This document shows, piece after piece, positions 1 to 10,366 of a stretch of 64,000 nt of DNA. Position 1 is the stretch's first letter. Each line of letters starts with the position of its first letter. The DNA comes from Allolobophora icterica (taxonomy: Eukaryota > Annelida > Clitellata > Crassiclitellata > Lumbricidae): assembly GCA_963556255.1 (NCBI GenBank), contig OY744616.1, positions 6,034,372 through 6,098,371 on the forward strand. Direction: 5' to 3'. The position numbers and the translations under genes were made by a program. A model generated the notes under the pieces. The model was not told where the DNA came from. It saw nothing but the letters and a program-made list of their open reading frames with translations, and ran no database searches.

Positions 1-397
1 TTAACTTCTTATTGGGTGAAGCATCTTGTTTTTAATTTTGTGTGAACTCTTTGTTGCATTGTAGGAGCCGTAAAAACATGAAGTTTGCCAGTAACGGACA
101 ATGAAGTCTGACTTAAATGTGCTGCAGTCTTTACAAACTCTCATGACAGAGAAAGAAAAATCAACATAGTCTGATCGACAGCAGCCAGGATAGCACTGTA
201 CCTCCCATAATAAATTCTTATGTTGGACACAGCATTGCATTCAATCTTGAGGGAACATGACATTGTGTTCTTTTCTTGTCTGTGTCATTTCTTGTCACGA
301 GGCGGTTAGTCAGACCTCTTTTTGGTTCACATTAATGACCTCTTCATCAACTTGTGTTTTTGATAGTTGTAAAATTATATCGATATGATATTAACCG
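1..397. other. Left edge, no feature recognised
   Basis: A/T-rich DNA without motif or family resemblance that I can support. Confidence 0.4.
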
Positions 398-1050
398 ATC
401 AACAATAGGCTGGCCAATTTTTGTATTGGAAAAATTTTTTCCTGGAATTTTTCATCGCACACCCTCTAATTTGATGAGAATTGATGTAAAATGTACACAG
501 TAAAAATTTTAGGGCAATCCAATAAGGGGAAGTGGTCTCCCACAGCCCATCAAGAAACACATACCCATACGATCAAAATCGGCAAAATTTTTGGCAAAAT
601 GTCTAGTGTTCCTAACTTCTTTACTCTCAACCGACCTCTAATTCCTCTATGTGGAATCATAGTTTAATACAGAGCTGCTAGATGACTAATATTACTTATT
701 GACTAAGCTTATAAGGTAAGAATTTTTACAATAATTTATATTTTTGAATATTTTTTTGAATTTTTTTATTTTAGTTTGTATTTTCTACATTTTTCTCAAT
801 ATTTTATAATATTCTATTTTCATTTTAGCATTTATATCTAATTGTCTTTAAACACCTTTTTTGTGTGCACAAATATGTATTATAGCATTTGGGCGTAATA
901 ATAAATTAATACAGATAATAATAGTCTAAATTTCTGCAGTGTTTTATGTGAGTGGTGTATGGACTGAAACATGCCTTTAAAAGATTTTCAGTTTAAGTTT
1001 GACGTTTGTTGTTTCGTAAAAATAAATTTAAAGATGGCTAGTGCAGTGAA

Positions 1051-3418
1051 TTGTGCACAAACTGCTACTTGGTCAGCAACAGCAATCTGGCTGATTGGAC
1101 ACCCACTCTCCAGTATCGAGGAACTAAATCAACTTCCAAAGAGCTGCATGGTCATTGTGTTCAACAATCGAACCATAAAACTCCAAATAGGCTTATGTCA
1201 GAACCACTACCAAAGCGCTGCATCATTGACAACCCACTGTTCAACGTGGCATTGGATAGAACCCGGATATCGACTCATCAGGCAATGATGATTGTCACTC
1301 CCGCTCTTGCTGCAGCAGGAATTGATGTCACTCAGTTGTCTTTGTTACGCACCTCTCTGATGGAAGCTCGCAATGTTTCACGTGAAACACTTGCAGCAAC
1401 GGTACGACTCAACTTCCAGCCAACAGTACCACTAATTGCACACTTTGATGGAAAACTGCTGCCAGATTTGGACGGAACCAAGCGTGACTGTCTACCAATC
1501 GTCGTGTCTGGTTTGGATGTTGAGAAACTGCTTGGAATCGCAAGGCTTCCGGCTGGAACTGGACTTCTCATGGGTCAGAAGATTGTGGAATTCTTACACG
1601 AGTGGCCAGGCGTCGAAGAACATCTGGCAGGCCTTTGCTTCGACACGACTTCAAGCAACACTGGAATCCACACTGGAGCAATCACTATTGTGCAGCAATT
1701 GTTCAATCGGCAACTCCTTTTTCTCGCATGCCGACACCATATGCTCGAGGTCTGTGCGGCCGCCATGTTTGATACTTTCTTTATCTCAAAAGGACCGGAG
1801 ATAGAGTTGTTTGGTCGACTGAAGTCCCAGTGGGAATTCATCGATAAGTCAAAGTTTGATCCTCTGGATACTGACGAGGATGGTGAAGGTTGTCTGAGCA
1901 CATCAGAAAAGACATGGCTTGCATCTCGCCGTGCTCCCATTGTCAGCAACCTGCGACGACATCTTGAAGATGTTCAACCATGTGAGGATTATCGAGAGTT
2001 TGCCAGACTAGCACTTAGACTGTTGGGTGAAGATGCAGATACTGGATTTTCAGCTCCAGGTGCGTACCACCGTGCTCGCTGGATGGCAAAAGGCATATAT
2101 TGCCTAAAAATCTTTGGATTCCATCATCAATTCATTCCAACTGAGCAAGCGTGAGTTGACATCTCTGCGACGTATCTGTTTGTTTGTATCCACAATCTAC
2201 GCAGGCTTCTGGTTTTCTGCACCTCTTACGACAGATGCTCCTACAAATGACTTGCTGATGTTGCAGTTGATTGAAGACTTCCGACAAGTTGACAGTAAAA
2301 TTGCTGGAGTTGCAGAAAAGAAACTGCGGCTCCACTTGTGGTACCTAAGTGAAGACCTTGCTCCATTGTCTTTATTCAGTGATGACATTTGTGATGAAGA
2401 CATGCAGAATATTGTCAATGCCCTGCAGAGGGAGCCAAATCCAGAAGATGTTCGCCGTCTTGCACCAAACAAGATTCCTCAGTTCAGGAACCTCTCTGTG
2501 GCACACTTTGTCACCAAACGATCGCTTAACTTGTTTGAGTCCCTTCATCTGCCACAAGACTTCCTCTCTACACCCACTAGTATGTGGTCAGAGCGTGACG
2601 ACTACATTGCAGCTCAAAAGATGGTTCGCGCGCTGAAGGTGTTTAATGACTGCGCAGAACGTGCAGTCAAATTGGCTGCTGACTTTTTTCCTGGAATTTT
2701 TCAGGAACACTCGTGTAAGAATTCCACAATCTTCTGACCCATGAGAAGTCCAGTTCCAGGCTTCATGATGTAATACGGGCTACCACTGTCAACCGTATGC
2801 TGTACTGTTCCCAGGTATGGTTAGGCTTTGCTAACAAGCAGGAACTTGATCACTTGAGCGCAATTATCCGTAAGTTGGTTCATCTCGGCTACCTCCCTCC
2901 TTCTTTTCCTACTTTTGATGAACTTTGCAAAAAAGCTGATCGTGATCTCTTTAAGAACATTCTTAAAAACCCTAGTCACCTCCTCCACGACCTTCTACCT
3001 CCTGTTCATAAGACCGGGTATGATTTACGCCCACGTTCTCATAATCTGGTTCTCCCTAGATTTGACTCCCTTACCCGACGAGGTTTCCTGGGTAGAATGC
3101 TGTACAGCTAGGCTCTGTTGCTATTATTTTCATTTTCATTTATAATTTAACGTCATTATTACCTTTATATTTTTCTTTCCTCTTTGTGTATAATTGTATG
3201 TAAAGCGCTGTGCGTTTGCTAGCGTTTAATAAAGAATATACTTACTTACTTACTTAGAACGTGCAGTCAAATTGGCTGCTGACTTTAATGAAGTTCTTAC
3301 CAAGAATGACAAGCAGCGTCAGCTTCTCTACCAGGTTCTTGAGCACCACCGAAAGCTTCTACCGACAAATGCAACCAAGAAGCAACTAGTCGATAAGTCA
3401 AACTTGCTTGACAGTTAG
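1051..3418 (+). pseudogene. Broken hAT-like transposase-type protein (DTTSSNTG / ACRHH family)
   Basis: An open frame from 1051 to about 2130 includes FDGKLLPDLDG, FDTTSSNTG and LLFLACRHH. A 4-bp duplication (ATTC twice, 2130-2137) shifts the frame. The protein goes on in the next frame from about 2138 (SKRELTSLRR, WYLSEDLAPL), is cut by a LINE insertion at 2687-3255, and resumes at 3287 to the stop TAG at 3416-3418. Similar proteins occur widely in invertebrate genomes without good annotation. The Asp and His-His motifs suggest an RNase H-like catalytic fold, which I infer rather than see proven. The second copy at 46730-47660 confirms the family. The start codon is uncertain. Confidence 0.8.
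2656..3286 (+). mobile_element. 5'-truncated LINE inserted in the hAT-like element
   Basis: A 31-bp target duplication (2656-2686 and 3256-3286, core GTGCAGTCAAATTGGCTGCT) flanks a fragment ending AATAAAGAATATACTTACTTACTTACTT, here shown only as its tail (CTTA)n. Its frame (about 2765-3111) reads MLYCSQVWLGFANKQELDHL and later YDLRPRSHN, the C-terminus of a CR1/jockey-type reverse transcriptase polyprotein. The 5' junction carries copied pieces of the host transposon. Confidence 0.9.
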
Positions 3419-3879
3419 CCTGGGCCAGTGGTCACTGGGTATTTATGACCCAATTTTCTTGTTCATATGTTCACAATTGTTCAGTTTTTGCTAACGGATG
3501 GTAAATTAGTCAGAAATACGGTTTTTCAATTTTTTTGATATTTCTGTTGAATAAGGAATACTAGAAAGACTTGCAAGCTCCAACAATGACAAGCATTGAA
3601 GTTTATTTTACAGTAAGCTGCTCTTAGCATAGAGATCTGTGCAAATATGAACAAAAACTGTTGGATAAGAAAACAGTTATGAACCTTAAAAGATAGTAGA
3701 AATTTTGCCAAATCTGTTCTTGTGCGTTTTTTTATGGGCTTTGGGAGACCACTTCCTCTTATTAGAATGTCATAAAATTTTTACTGTGTACTCTTTACAG
3801 CAATTGTCATCAAATTAGAGGGTGTGCGATTCAAAATTAAAAAAAAATTTTTCCTGGCCACCCTAATCAACAATTTGAT

Positions 3880-4079
3880 CCGGTTGAGTTGGTGATCAGT
3901 AATTGGAATGTCTTGGTTACTTATTTTATTCCTTTGGTATTTTAATTTGTCAGCACTGTGTGCATTAAGGGGTGTAATACTTCTCTGCATATTGTGTTCT
4001 TATAATCTCCATGTTTATATTTTATAATTAAGAAATTGAGTGATGAATTTGTGGGGTGAGTACTTGACTATATAAATTA
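3880..4079. other. Short spacer, no feature recognised
   Basis: A/T-rich spacer between the hAT-like element and the LINE remains. Confidence 0.4.
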
Positions 4080-4954
4080 GGCTGGTCAAGAAGACGTCAA
4101 AGCTATAGATCTCAACCTTATCAAATGTTTATGTGAACTGAAATGCGGTAAAGCTGCACGTTTTGATGGCATAGAACCTGAACAACTGTTCTGTACTCAC
4201 CCAATACAGTTAGGTAAGTTGCTAACATTACTATTTGCAGTAGAGTGCATTATAGATATGTACCAATGATTTTGGTTGAGGCGTAATAATTCCTCCTGTG
4301 AAAACTAAAAAGGTGATCTATCTTGTAGCAGCTACTGTTATATAACACTTAGTGGAAATATTGTGAAGTTATTTGAGGTGTGTCTTTTTGAGCTTTATAG
4401 CAGTTATCTATGTTCTTCTGGCCTTCAGTCTGGATTCAGGAAGAAAATTGGTTGCGATAGAGCAATTTATACAGAACTTGAGGTCTACTGTTGAGTAAAT
4501 CAAAATGTGTGCGTTTGAAAGTAATGATGAAGAATATTTCACACAGATTTTTGATAATTTTGATACACTGGTTTAGTAGATGGTTGCAGTTGTAGGATGG
4601 AATTGTGTATTTTCTAGAATATTCAAATTAGTTTGCGGTGTCAGATAAGGAGGGGTGTTATCCCTATGCTATTTGTTGTTTTTGAGGATTACAATATTGT
4701 TATCTGTTAGATAGAATGACTTCTATGTAGAAAATAATTGTTACTTACTTGTGAATTAGACTATCCTATATGGATATGATGTTCAGTATAACAAAATCTG
4801 TGGTGCTCAGGATAGTTGGTGCCCATAAATAATTTGTGTAAGCATTTGCCATTAGTGTTTGAGTTTGCCATGTGTTGAAAAGCAAAATACTTAGCAGTTA
4901 TACTGTGACAGTTGATGTGCAAAAGTCATTTTGACTGCAGGAGACAGTTTGAAC

Positions 4955-5085
4955 CATAGGCGTAGACTGTGGGAGGGCAGCCGGGGCACGTGCCCCCAAT
5001 AATTTAGATGGGCTGTACATTTAATGCAAAAAGTGTAGAATGAATAATGAAATGCCCCCAATATTCTGGACAAGTTACGCCAGTG
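4955..5085. mobile_element. 131-bp hAT-type MITE
   Basis: The ends are CATAGGCGTAGAC and, inverted, CACTGGCGTAAC, flanked by GTTTGAAC (4947-4954) and GTTTAAAC (5086-5093), an 8-bp duplication with one mismatch. It carries GGGGCACGTGCCCCC. Confidence 0.75.
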
Positions 5086-5398
5086 GTTTAAACTGAGCCT
5101 AAGTGAAATAATTTGAAAATTTTACAAGTCTGTTAATAATAGCTTTTTAAAGGACCCATGGATGAAATAGTTCGGTTGCATTTATTCAAAACACATTGTG
5201 AGCCACTACTTGTATTTGCATGTGAATGTGTTTGATTTACCATCAGTAATCATGCAAGGTTGACAAATGCATGGAACAGAAAATTTTGGAGGTTTTTGAA
5301 AGTAAATAACACAGTGATTGATGGGTGCTTTCATATTTGTTGGTTGTTTACTGCTTCAGGCTGACTTTGATATTAGATAGTATTGTTCAAGTTAATCT

Positions 5399-5721
5399 GG
5401 TGTCACGACAAATGGTTCACGGACAAATGGTTCACGATCTTCCAGCTTCTAGTTTGAGCTATATTTTCATCGAGAATCAGGCTTATAGTTTGAGCTCTAT
5501 TTTCATCGATCTTCCAGCTTCTAGTTTGAGCTATATTTCCATCATCGCTGATCCAGCTTTAGTTTGAGCTATATTCTCATCGCTCATCCAGCCTCTAGTT
5601 TGATGAAAATAGAGCTCAAGTGCTTTTTCGTAGTCCACTGTAAAAAACACAAACTAGAGGCTGGAAGATTGTGAACCATTTGTCCATGAACCATTTGTTG
5701 TGAACCATTTGTCGTGGAACC
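5399..5721. mobile_element. 323-bp MITE with internal tandem repeats
   Basis: A perfect 8-bp duplication GTTAATCT flanks it (5391-5398, 5722-5729). Terminal inverted repeats of about 60 bp contain CACGACAAATGGTTCAC. The centre holds about five copies of a 35-bp unit with core CTAGTTTGAGCTATATT. Confidence 0.85.
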
Positions 5722-6009
5722 GTTAATCTACAGTACTAACACTGTAGTAAATGAGCTACAAGCATTATTTGTACGACAAAAGACACTTTGTGAAATCTAT
5801 GATATATTGAAAAATTGTAATTTTAGTGACTTAAGGATAAATGTTTATGAAAGGCATTTGCTTATCAGTTAGTTGAGCTGCTTATTTTTTCTCATTGTAT
5901 GTGCATATTTGTTCTGTTGTTTCTCCTTTGTATAGAGGGTGTTGTTTTGTGTTGCCCATATGTGTTGAAATAAAGTTTATTCAAATGGAAACTACATAAG
6001 CAGACTATG

Positions 6010-7550
6010 TGTTTTTTACATTGTGTGCATATGTTGTAGATGTCCTGATTACTTACAGAAGATGCATGCACATGGATGCTATATAGACCACAGATGGTTT
6101 ACTGGTGAGCATTCTGTTTGAAATGCAGATTGCTAAACCACTTGGTATCTGTATAGTATACATGTGGTGTAGATAAGCTAGTTACATATAGGAACTATAT
6201 ATATTGCATATGGCATGCAGATTGGTACATCATATGGTATCTATATAGCATACATATGGTGTAGACCACCTAGTTACATATAGAAACTTTATAGATTCTA
6301 TATAGAATGGAGACTGGTAAAGCATCTGGTATCTGTATGGTAGACATGTGGTGTAGACCACCTAGTTACATGTAGAAATCACATAGATTCTATCTAGAAT
6401 GGAGATTGGTAAAGCATCTGGTATCTATATGATATACATATGGTGTAGATCAGCTAGTTACATATAGAAGCAATATAGATTCTATATAGAATGCAGATTG
6501 GTAAAGCATCTGGTCTCAATATTGCATACATATGGTTTAGATCACCTGGTGTCATATAGATGCCATATGAATACCATTTGAAGCCCAGATGGTTTGTACA
6601 TATGCATTCAATATGGGCTGTCGGGTGCAAACCAGATGAATCTAGGGATCCCTGCCATATGTGGTCCCATATGAAGGCCATATGATTCCCATATTACTTT
6701 GCATCTGGTCTCAATATTGTATACATATGGTTTAGATCACCTGGTGTCATATAGATGCCATATGAATACCATCTGAAGCCGAGATGGTTTGTACATATGC
6801 ATTCAATCTGGGCTGTCGGGTGCAAACCAGATGAATCTAGGGATCCCTGCCATATGTGGTCCCATATGAAGGCCATATGATTCCCATATTACTTTGCATC
6901 TGGTCTCAATATTGTATACATATGGTTTAGATCACCTGGTGTCATATAGATGCCATATGAATACCATCTGAAGCCCAGATGGTTTGTACATATGCATTCA
7001 ATATGGGCTGTCGGGTGCAAACCAGATGAATCTAGGGATCCCTGCCATATGTGGTCCCATATGAAGGCCATATGATTCCCATATTACTTTGCATCTGGTC
7101 TCAATATTGTATACATATGGTTTAGATCACCTGGTGTCATATAGATGCCATATGAATACCATCTGAAGCCCAGATGGTTTGTACATATGCATTCAATATG
7201 GGCTGTCGGGTGCAAACCAGATGAATCTAGAGATCCCTGACAGATTGGTAAAGCATCTGGTATCTATATTGTATACATATGGTGTACATCAGCTAGTTAC
7301 ATATAGAAACAATATAGATTCTATATAGAATGCAGATTGGTAAAGATCTGGTATCTATATGGCATACATATGGTTTAGATCACCTGGTGCCATATAGATA
7401 CCATATGCATACCATGTGAAGCCCAGATGGTTTACACATATGCATTCAATATGGGCTGTCGGGTGCAAACCAGATGAATCTAGGGATCCCTGACATATGG
7501 CTTCCCATATGAAGCCCATATGGTTTCCATATTACATTGCTGTTGGGGTA
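6010..7550. repeat. CATATGG-rich satellite with 195-bp units
   Basis: About 3.7 near-identical 195-bp units start at 6506, 6701, 6896 and 7091 (GCATCTGGTCTCAATATTG). On both sides are diverged shorter units of about 115 bp (GGTAAAGCATCTGGTATC). Each unit is full of short palindromes such as CATATG and CCATCTGAAGCCCAGATGG. It is not coding: open frames close in every unit. Confidence 0.9.
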
Positions 7551-7559
7551 GGAATTGAG

Positions 7560-8115
7560 GTGTTTATGAAAATCTTCAGACTTGTGGTTGTAGAATCTTT
7601 AAAGTGAGATGCAAGTCAGGCCACAGCAATTAAACGATACGAAAAAATTTTTTTATGTAAAACTAAAGGCAGAAATACAGAGCAAGACGCATAATTTTTA
7701 TGTTTGACTTATAGATATCGTATGTTAAAAAGAAGTCAGGTCAACGGACCTACATTCGCACGATATCGTTAAACACATTTAATAATTATAATGTTCTCGT
7801 TAGACACCTCTAAAACGCGTTTAACTCGCGCTATTTATTCATAAACTTTGTTGAATGTACTACAATCCTTGAGCTTCTGATTGTCATACGAACGGTGAGA
7901 ACAGTGCAAAACAATTTACGTCTACGTCAACGGCCTTTGCTGCCACAAGATGTCGTTAAACTCTGGATGCAGCTGCTCAGTAGGCGCAGGCTTACATATG
8001 GGTTGGTAAATGTTGCCACTGTCTGTACTCCTAGTAGCGTCAGTCTGAAGCTTGGATAAAGAAGGAGGGTAACGCAAATCATCTTCGCTATGACACAGCG
8101 TCGTTAAACAGTAAT
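7560..8115 (+). repeat. Modular repeat cluster (C-A-B order)
   Basis: Module C (TTAGACACCTCTAAAACGCG) at 7800, module A (GTCAACGGCCTTTGCTGCC then AAGATGTCGTTAAAC) at 7925, and module B (GGATAAAGAAGGAGGGTAAC then ACACAGCGTCGTTAAAC) at 8024-8110. Confidence 0.7.
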
Positions 8116-8159
8116 TACTGTTAACGCTATGGCTCTACGGCCAAGTCTATTCCAGTATT

Positions 8160-8512
8160 CCTCAACCTGGGTGCGCGGCACACAAGGGTGCGGTGAACCT
8201 GTTGTATTGTATATTGTATTGTATTCAAACATTCATAAAGCGCCTCTAGTAGGGTGAACCGTTCAGAGGCGCTCCCAGTGCGCAAGGCCAAGAGAAAAGA
8301 GAAAAGCCTTGAGGAAAGCAAAAGAAGACGAGGGGTTACCTAATAACATTTGAGAGCGAGTAGAAGGGACACCGTATTCCAGAGAGAGGGACCAATTTTG
8401 CCATAGCAGTTCTAAGGGTGCCGCGGCTGGATATTATTTGTACAGCTTTTTCTGTAAAAAGTGGTAAAAACTATCATTACTGACACAAGGCTATGACTTA
8501 CTTACTTTCTTA
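8160..8512 (-). repeat. Dispersed repeat with (ACAAT)n tail
   Basis: On the minus strand the sequence runs to GAGGCGCTTTATGAATG and then an ACAATACAAT tail near 8220, like the 3' end of a retroposon. Similar ACAAT tracts occur at 20818 and 41968. No coding motif recognised. Confidence 0.4.
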
Positions 8513-9362
8513 CTTAACCCTCGGGCTACCAAGGGGGGGGGTGGTTACCACCCCCCCTACGTTTTTCTGGAAAAACTTTTTTTTGCACATGGAATATAAT
8601 TTTGACATTTTAGGTAGCTGTAGGGGGTCCATTTGCGCAAATTTTGAGGTAAAAGTCATGATGATATCCCACGCCATAAAAAAGTTATACCCGATATAGC
8701 CTAGGTACCACTTATGAAATCAGGAATTTCTCTCGTCAGCTGTTAGCTGTTGTCGACTATAAAGGTATTCATTATTCTTTCTGGAAGAGAAACAACTATG
8801 CCATTCTTTAGAGGGAATTTAGGGTTATATTTACTTGCTTAGTTATTTGTCTTTTGATAACCGGAAGTGATCATAATGAATAATAATACGCTTTTTCAGT
8901 GTGAAAATCACTGATGCAATATCACAACGTAAACCGATATGGTTGGGTATGGGGAAGGGCTATAAACAGTTGAAGCAGAATACTAACAGAGTAAAGTAGT
9001 GCTGTGAAGTGTTCAAGAAGCCGGTTTGCAGGAAGCATTCGCACAAAACAATGAAAGTAACTTGCAACAACTGCAAGGACCACTGACGTATTTGACTGCC
9101 GGGAAAAATTACATAATTTCTTGTTTCATGTTGATATAGCTGCACACCTTTAGGTTTTGCCTGTAACTAAAACAGGCTTTGGAATAGTTTGTATTGTTGA
9201 AAATTAAGCCTCATTATATTTATTATATTTAGAATATTCTTGGATACATAGTTCATTTTCAAAACCCACATCATTTATATATTTTTGTCGAGGTATTTAC
9301 GTAACAATCGTAATTGTCTATGGGCATATATATATACACACACATATACCGGTAATAATGTG

Positions 9363-9431
<69 letters not shown>

Positions 9432-9436
<5 letters not shown>

Positions 9437-9975
9437 CGGTCTGCCCTTATTGAGGATGCGGGTTGACACTAGGCGGCGTATATCGTGTTACCGCTATGGT
9501 CCATCCCTTAACGTAGTCTTAGGGGGCGGTGACCTGTGTACAGGAGGACAGTCTGTTCTTAGGCGCTGAAGAGGTTGGTCGTATAGAATAAGCTAGAGTC
9601 CAACTCTCGATTGTATGTAGTTAAGTGTTGAGCTTTTCTTAAGTTGTGCTCAGGTTGTGTCTAAATGACGGCCAACTCTGTAGCTGTTGAATTCGTTCGT
9701 TGTTGCTGTAACTGGTATCCGCTGGAACCAGGCCGTTACGTAGAAACGTTTTTCACCTCGTGCTGTTGACGGGTGTTCGCTGTTCGTTTGTGATGTGGAC
9801 GCTGGTTTCGTTGTCGTTCCATGTCGTCAACTTCTGTTTGGTATACCTTTTACGTTAAGCTTGAATTTATTGTATAAAGTTAAATACCCCTAGATTTTAT
9901 ATATAAACTTGGAAAATATCACATTTCTCGTTCTTATTTGTTAATTAGTTTATGTTACATCTCCCGGCCGTAACA
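9432..9975 (+). repeat. 5' LTR of the non-autonomous element
   Basis: 544 bp with TG...CA ends; equal in length and wording to the 3' copy on reading. Confidence 0.94.
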
Positions 9976-9977
9976 TA

Positions 9978-9991
9978 TGGGGGCTCGTCCG
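9978..9991 (+). other. Primer-binding site, tRNA-Pro type
   Basis: TGGGGGCTCGTCCG begins two bases after the LTR. This is the classic complement of the tRNA-Pro 3' end. The words GTTTCTATGTTCGTCC follow in tandem. Confidence 0.85.
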
Positions 9992-10366
9992 TTTCTATGT
10001 TCGTCCGTTTCTATGTTCGTCCGTCTTCAAAAGGGAAATTTCAGTATTTTTCTCTAAAGTTTCGCTGTAGAATTTTTGAGTTTTGAAAAGGGGGCGTTTT
10101 CGTCTCAAAGCAATTTGAAATTTGGAAATTGAATTTGGAGTGTGGAGTTTATAGTATGGAATTTGTGAATTTTGAATAGAAGAATTTCGAATTGTGATAG
10201 TCGGTTTTGAAATTGTTGTAGTCCGTATGGAAATTTTGAAAGTGCGAATTTTGAATTCGATACTCCGTTTTGAAGTTTTGAAAGTTGAGTTTTGAAAAAG
10301 GGGCGTTTCCGTTTCAGAGTTTCGATAAGTGGGGTTCCAAAATTGATTGAAATTGGAAATTAAACA

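Larger units (their letters stand above)
406..3865 (+). mobile_element. hAT-like DNA transposon, old copy with nested LINE
   Basis: The perfect 8-bp target duplication ATCAACAA flanks it (398-405, 3866-3873). The ends are TAGGCTGGCCA and, inverted, TAGGGTGGCCA. Imperfect terminal inverted repeats extend about 170 bp (406-575 against 3700-3865) and share CGCACACCCTCTAATTTGAT and GGAAGTGGTCTCCCA. An 8-bp duplication with a TAGGG end is typical of the hAT superfamily. It encodes the broken protein at 1051-3418. Confidence 0.92.
4080..5990 (+). mobile_element. Decayed LINE (reverse transcriptase fragment and 3' end)
   Basis: Broken frames read LNLIKCLCELKCGKAARFDG, LFEVCLFELYSSYL and LQSGFRKKIGCDRAIYTELE, followed by traces of a GVRQGGVLSP-like block near 4640. 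These are RT palm motifs of a LINE with many stops. The 3' end is near 5990 (AATAAAGTTTATTC). Two MITEs (4955-5085, 5399-5721) interrupt it. Confidence 0.7.

Noticed and set aside
6454..7071. Three near-identical 60-75 residue frames on the minus strand
   Set aside because: They repeat with the 195-bp satellite unit and end at the same stop in each; satellite, not a gene family.
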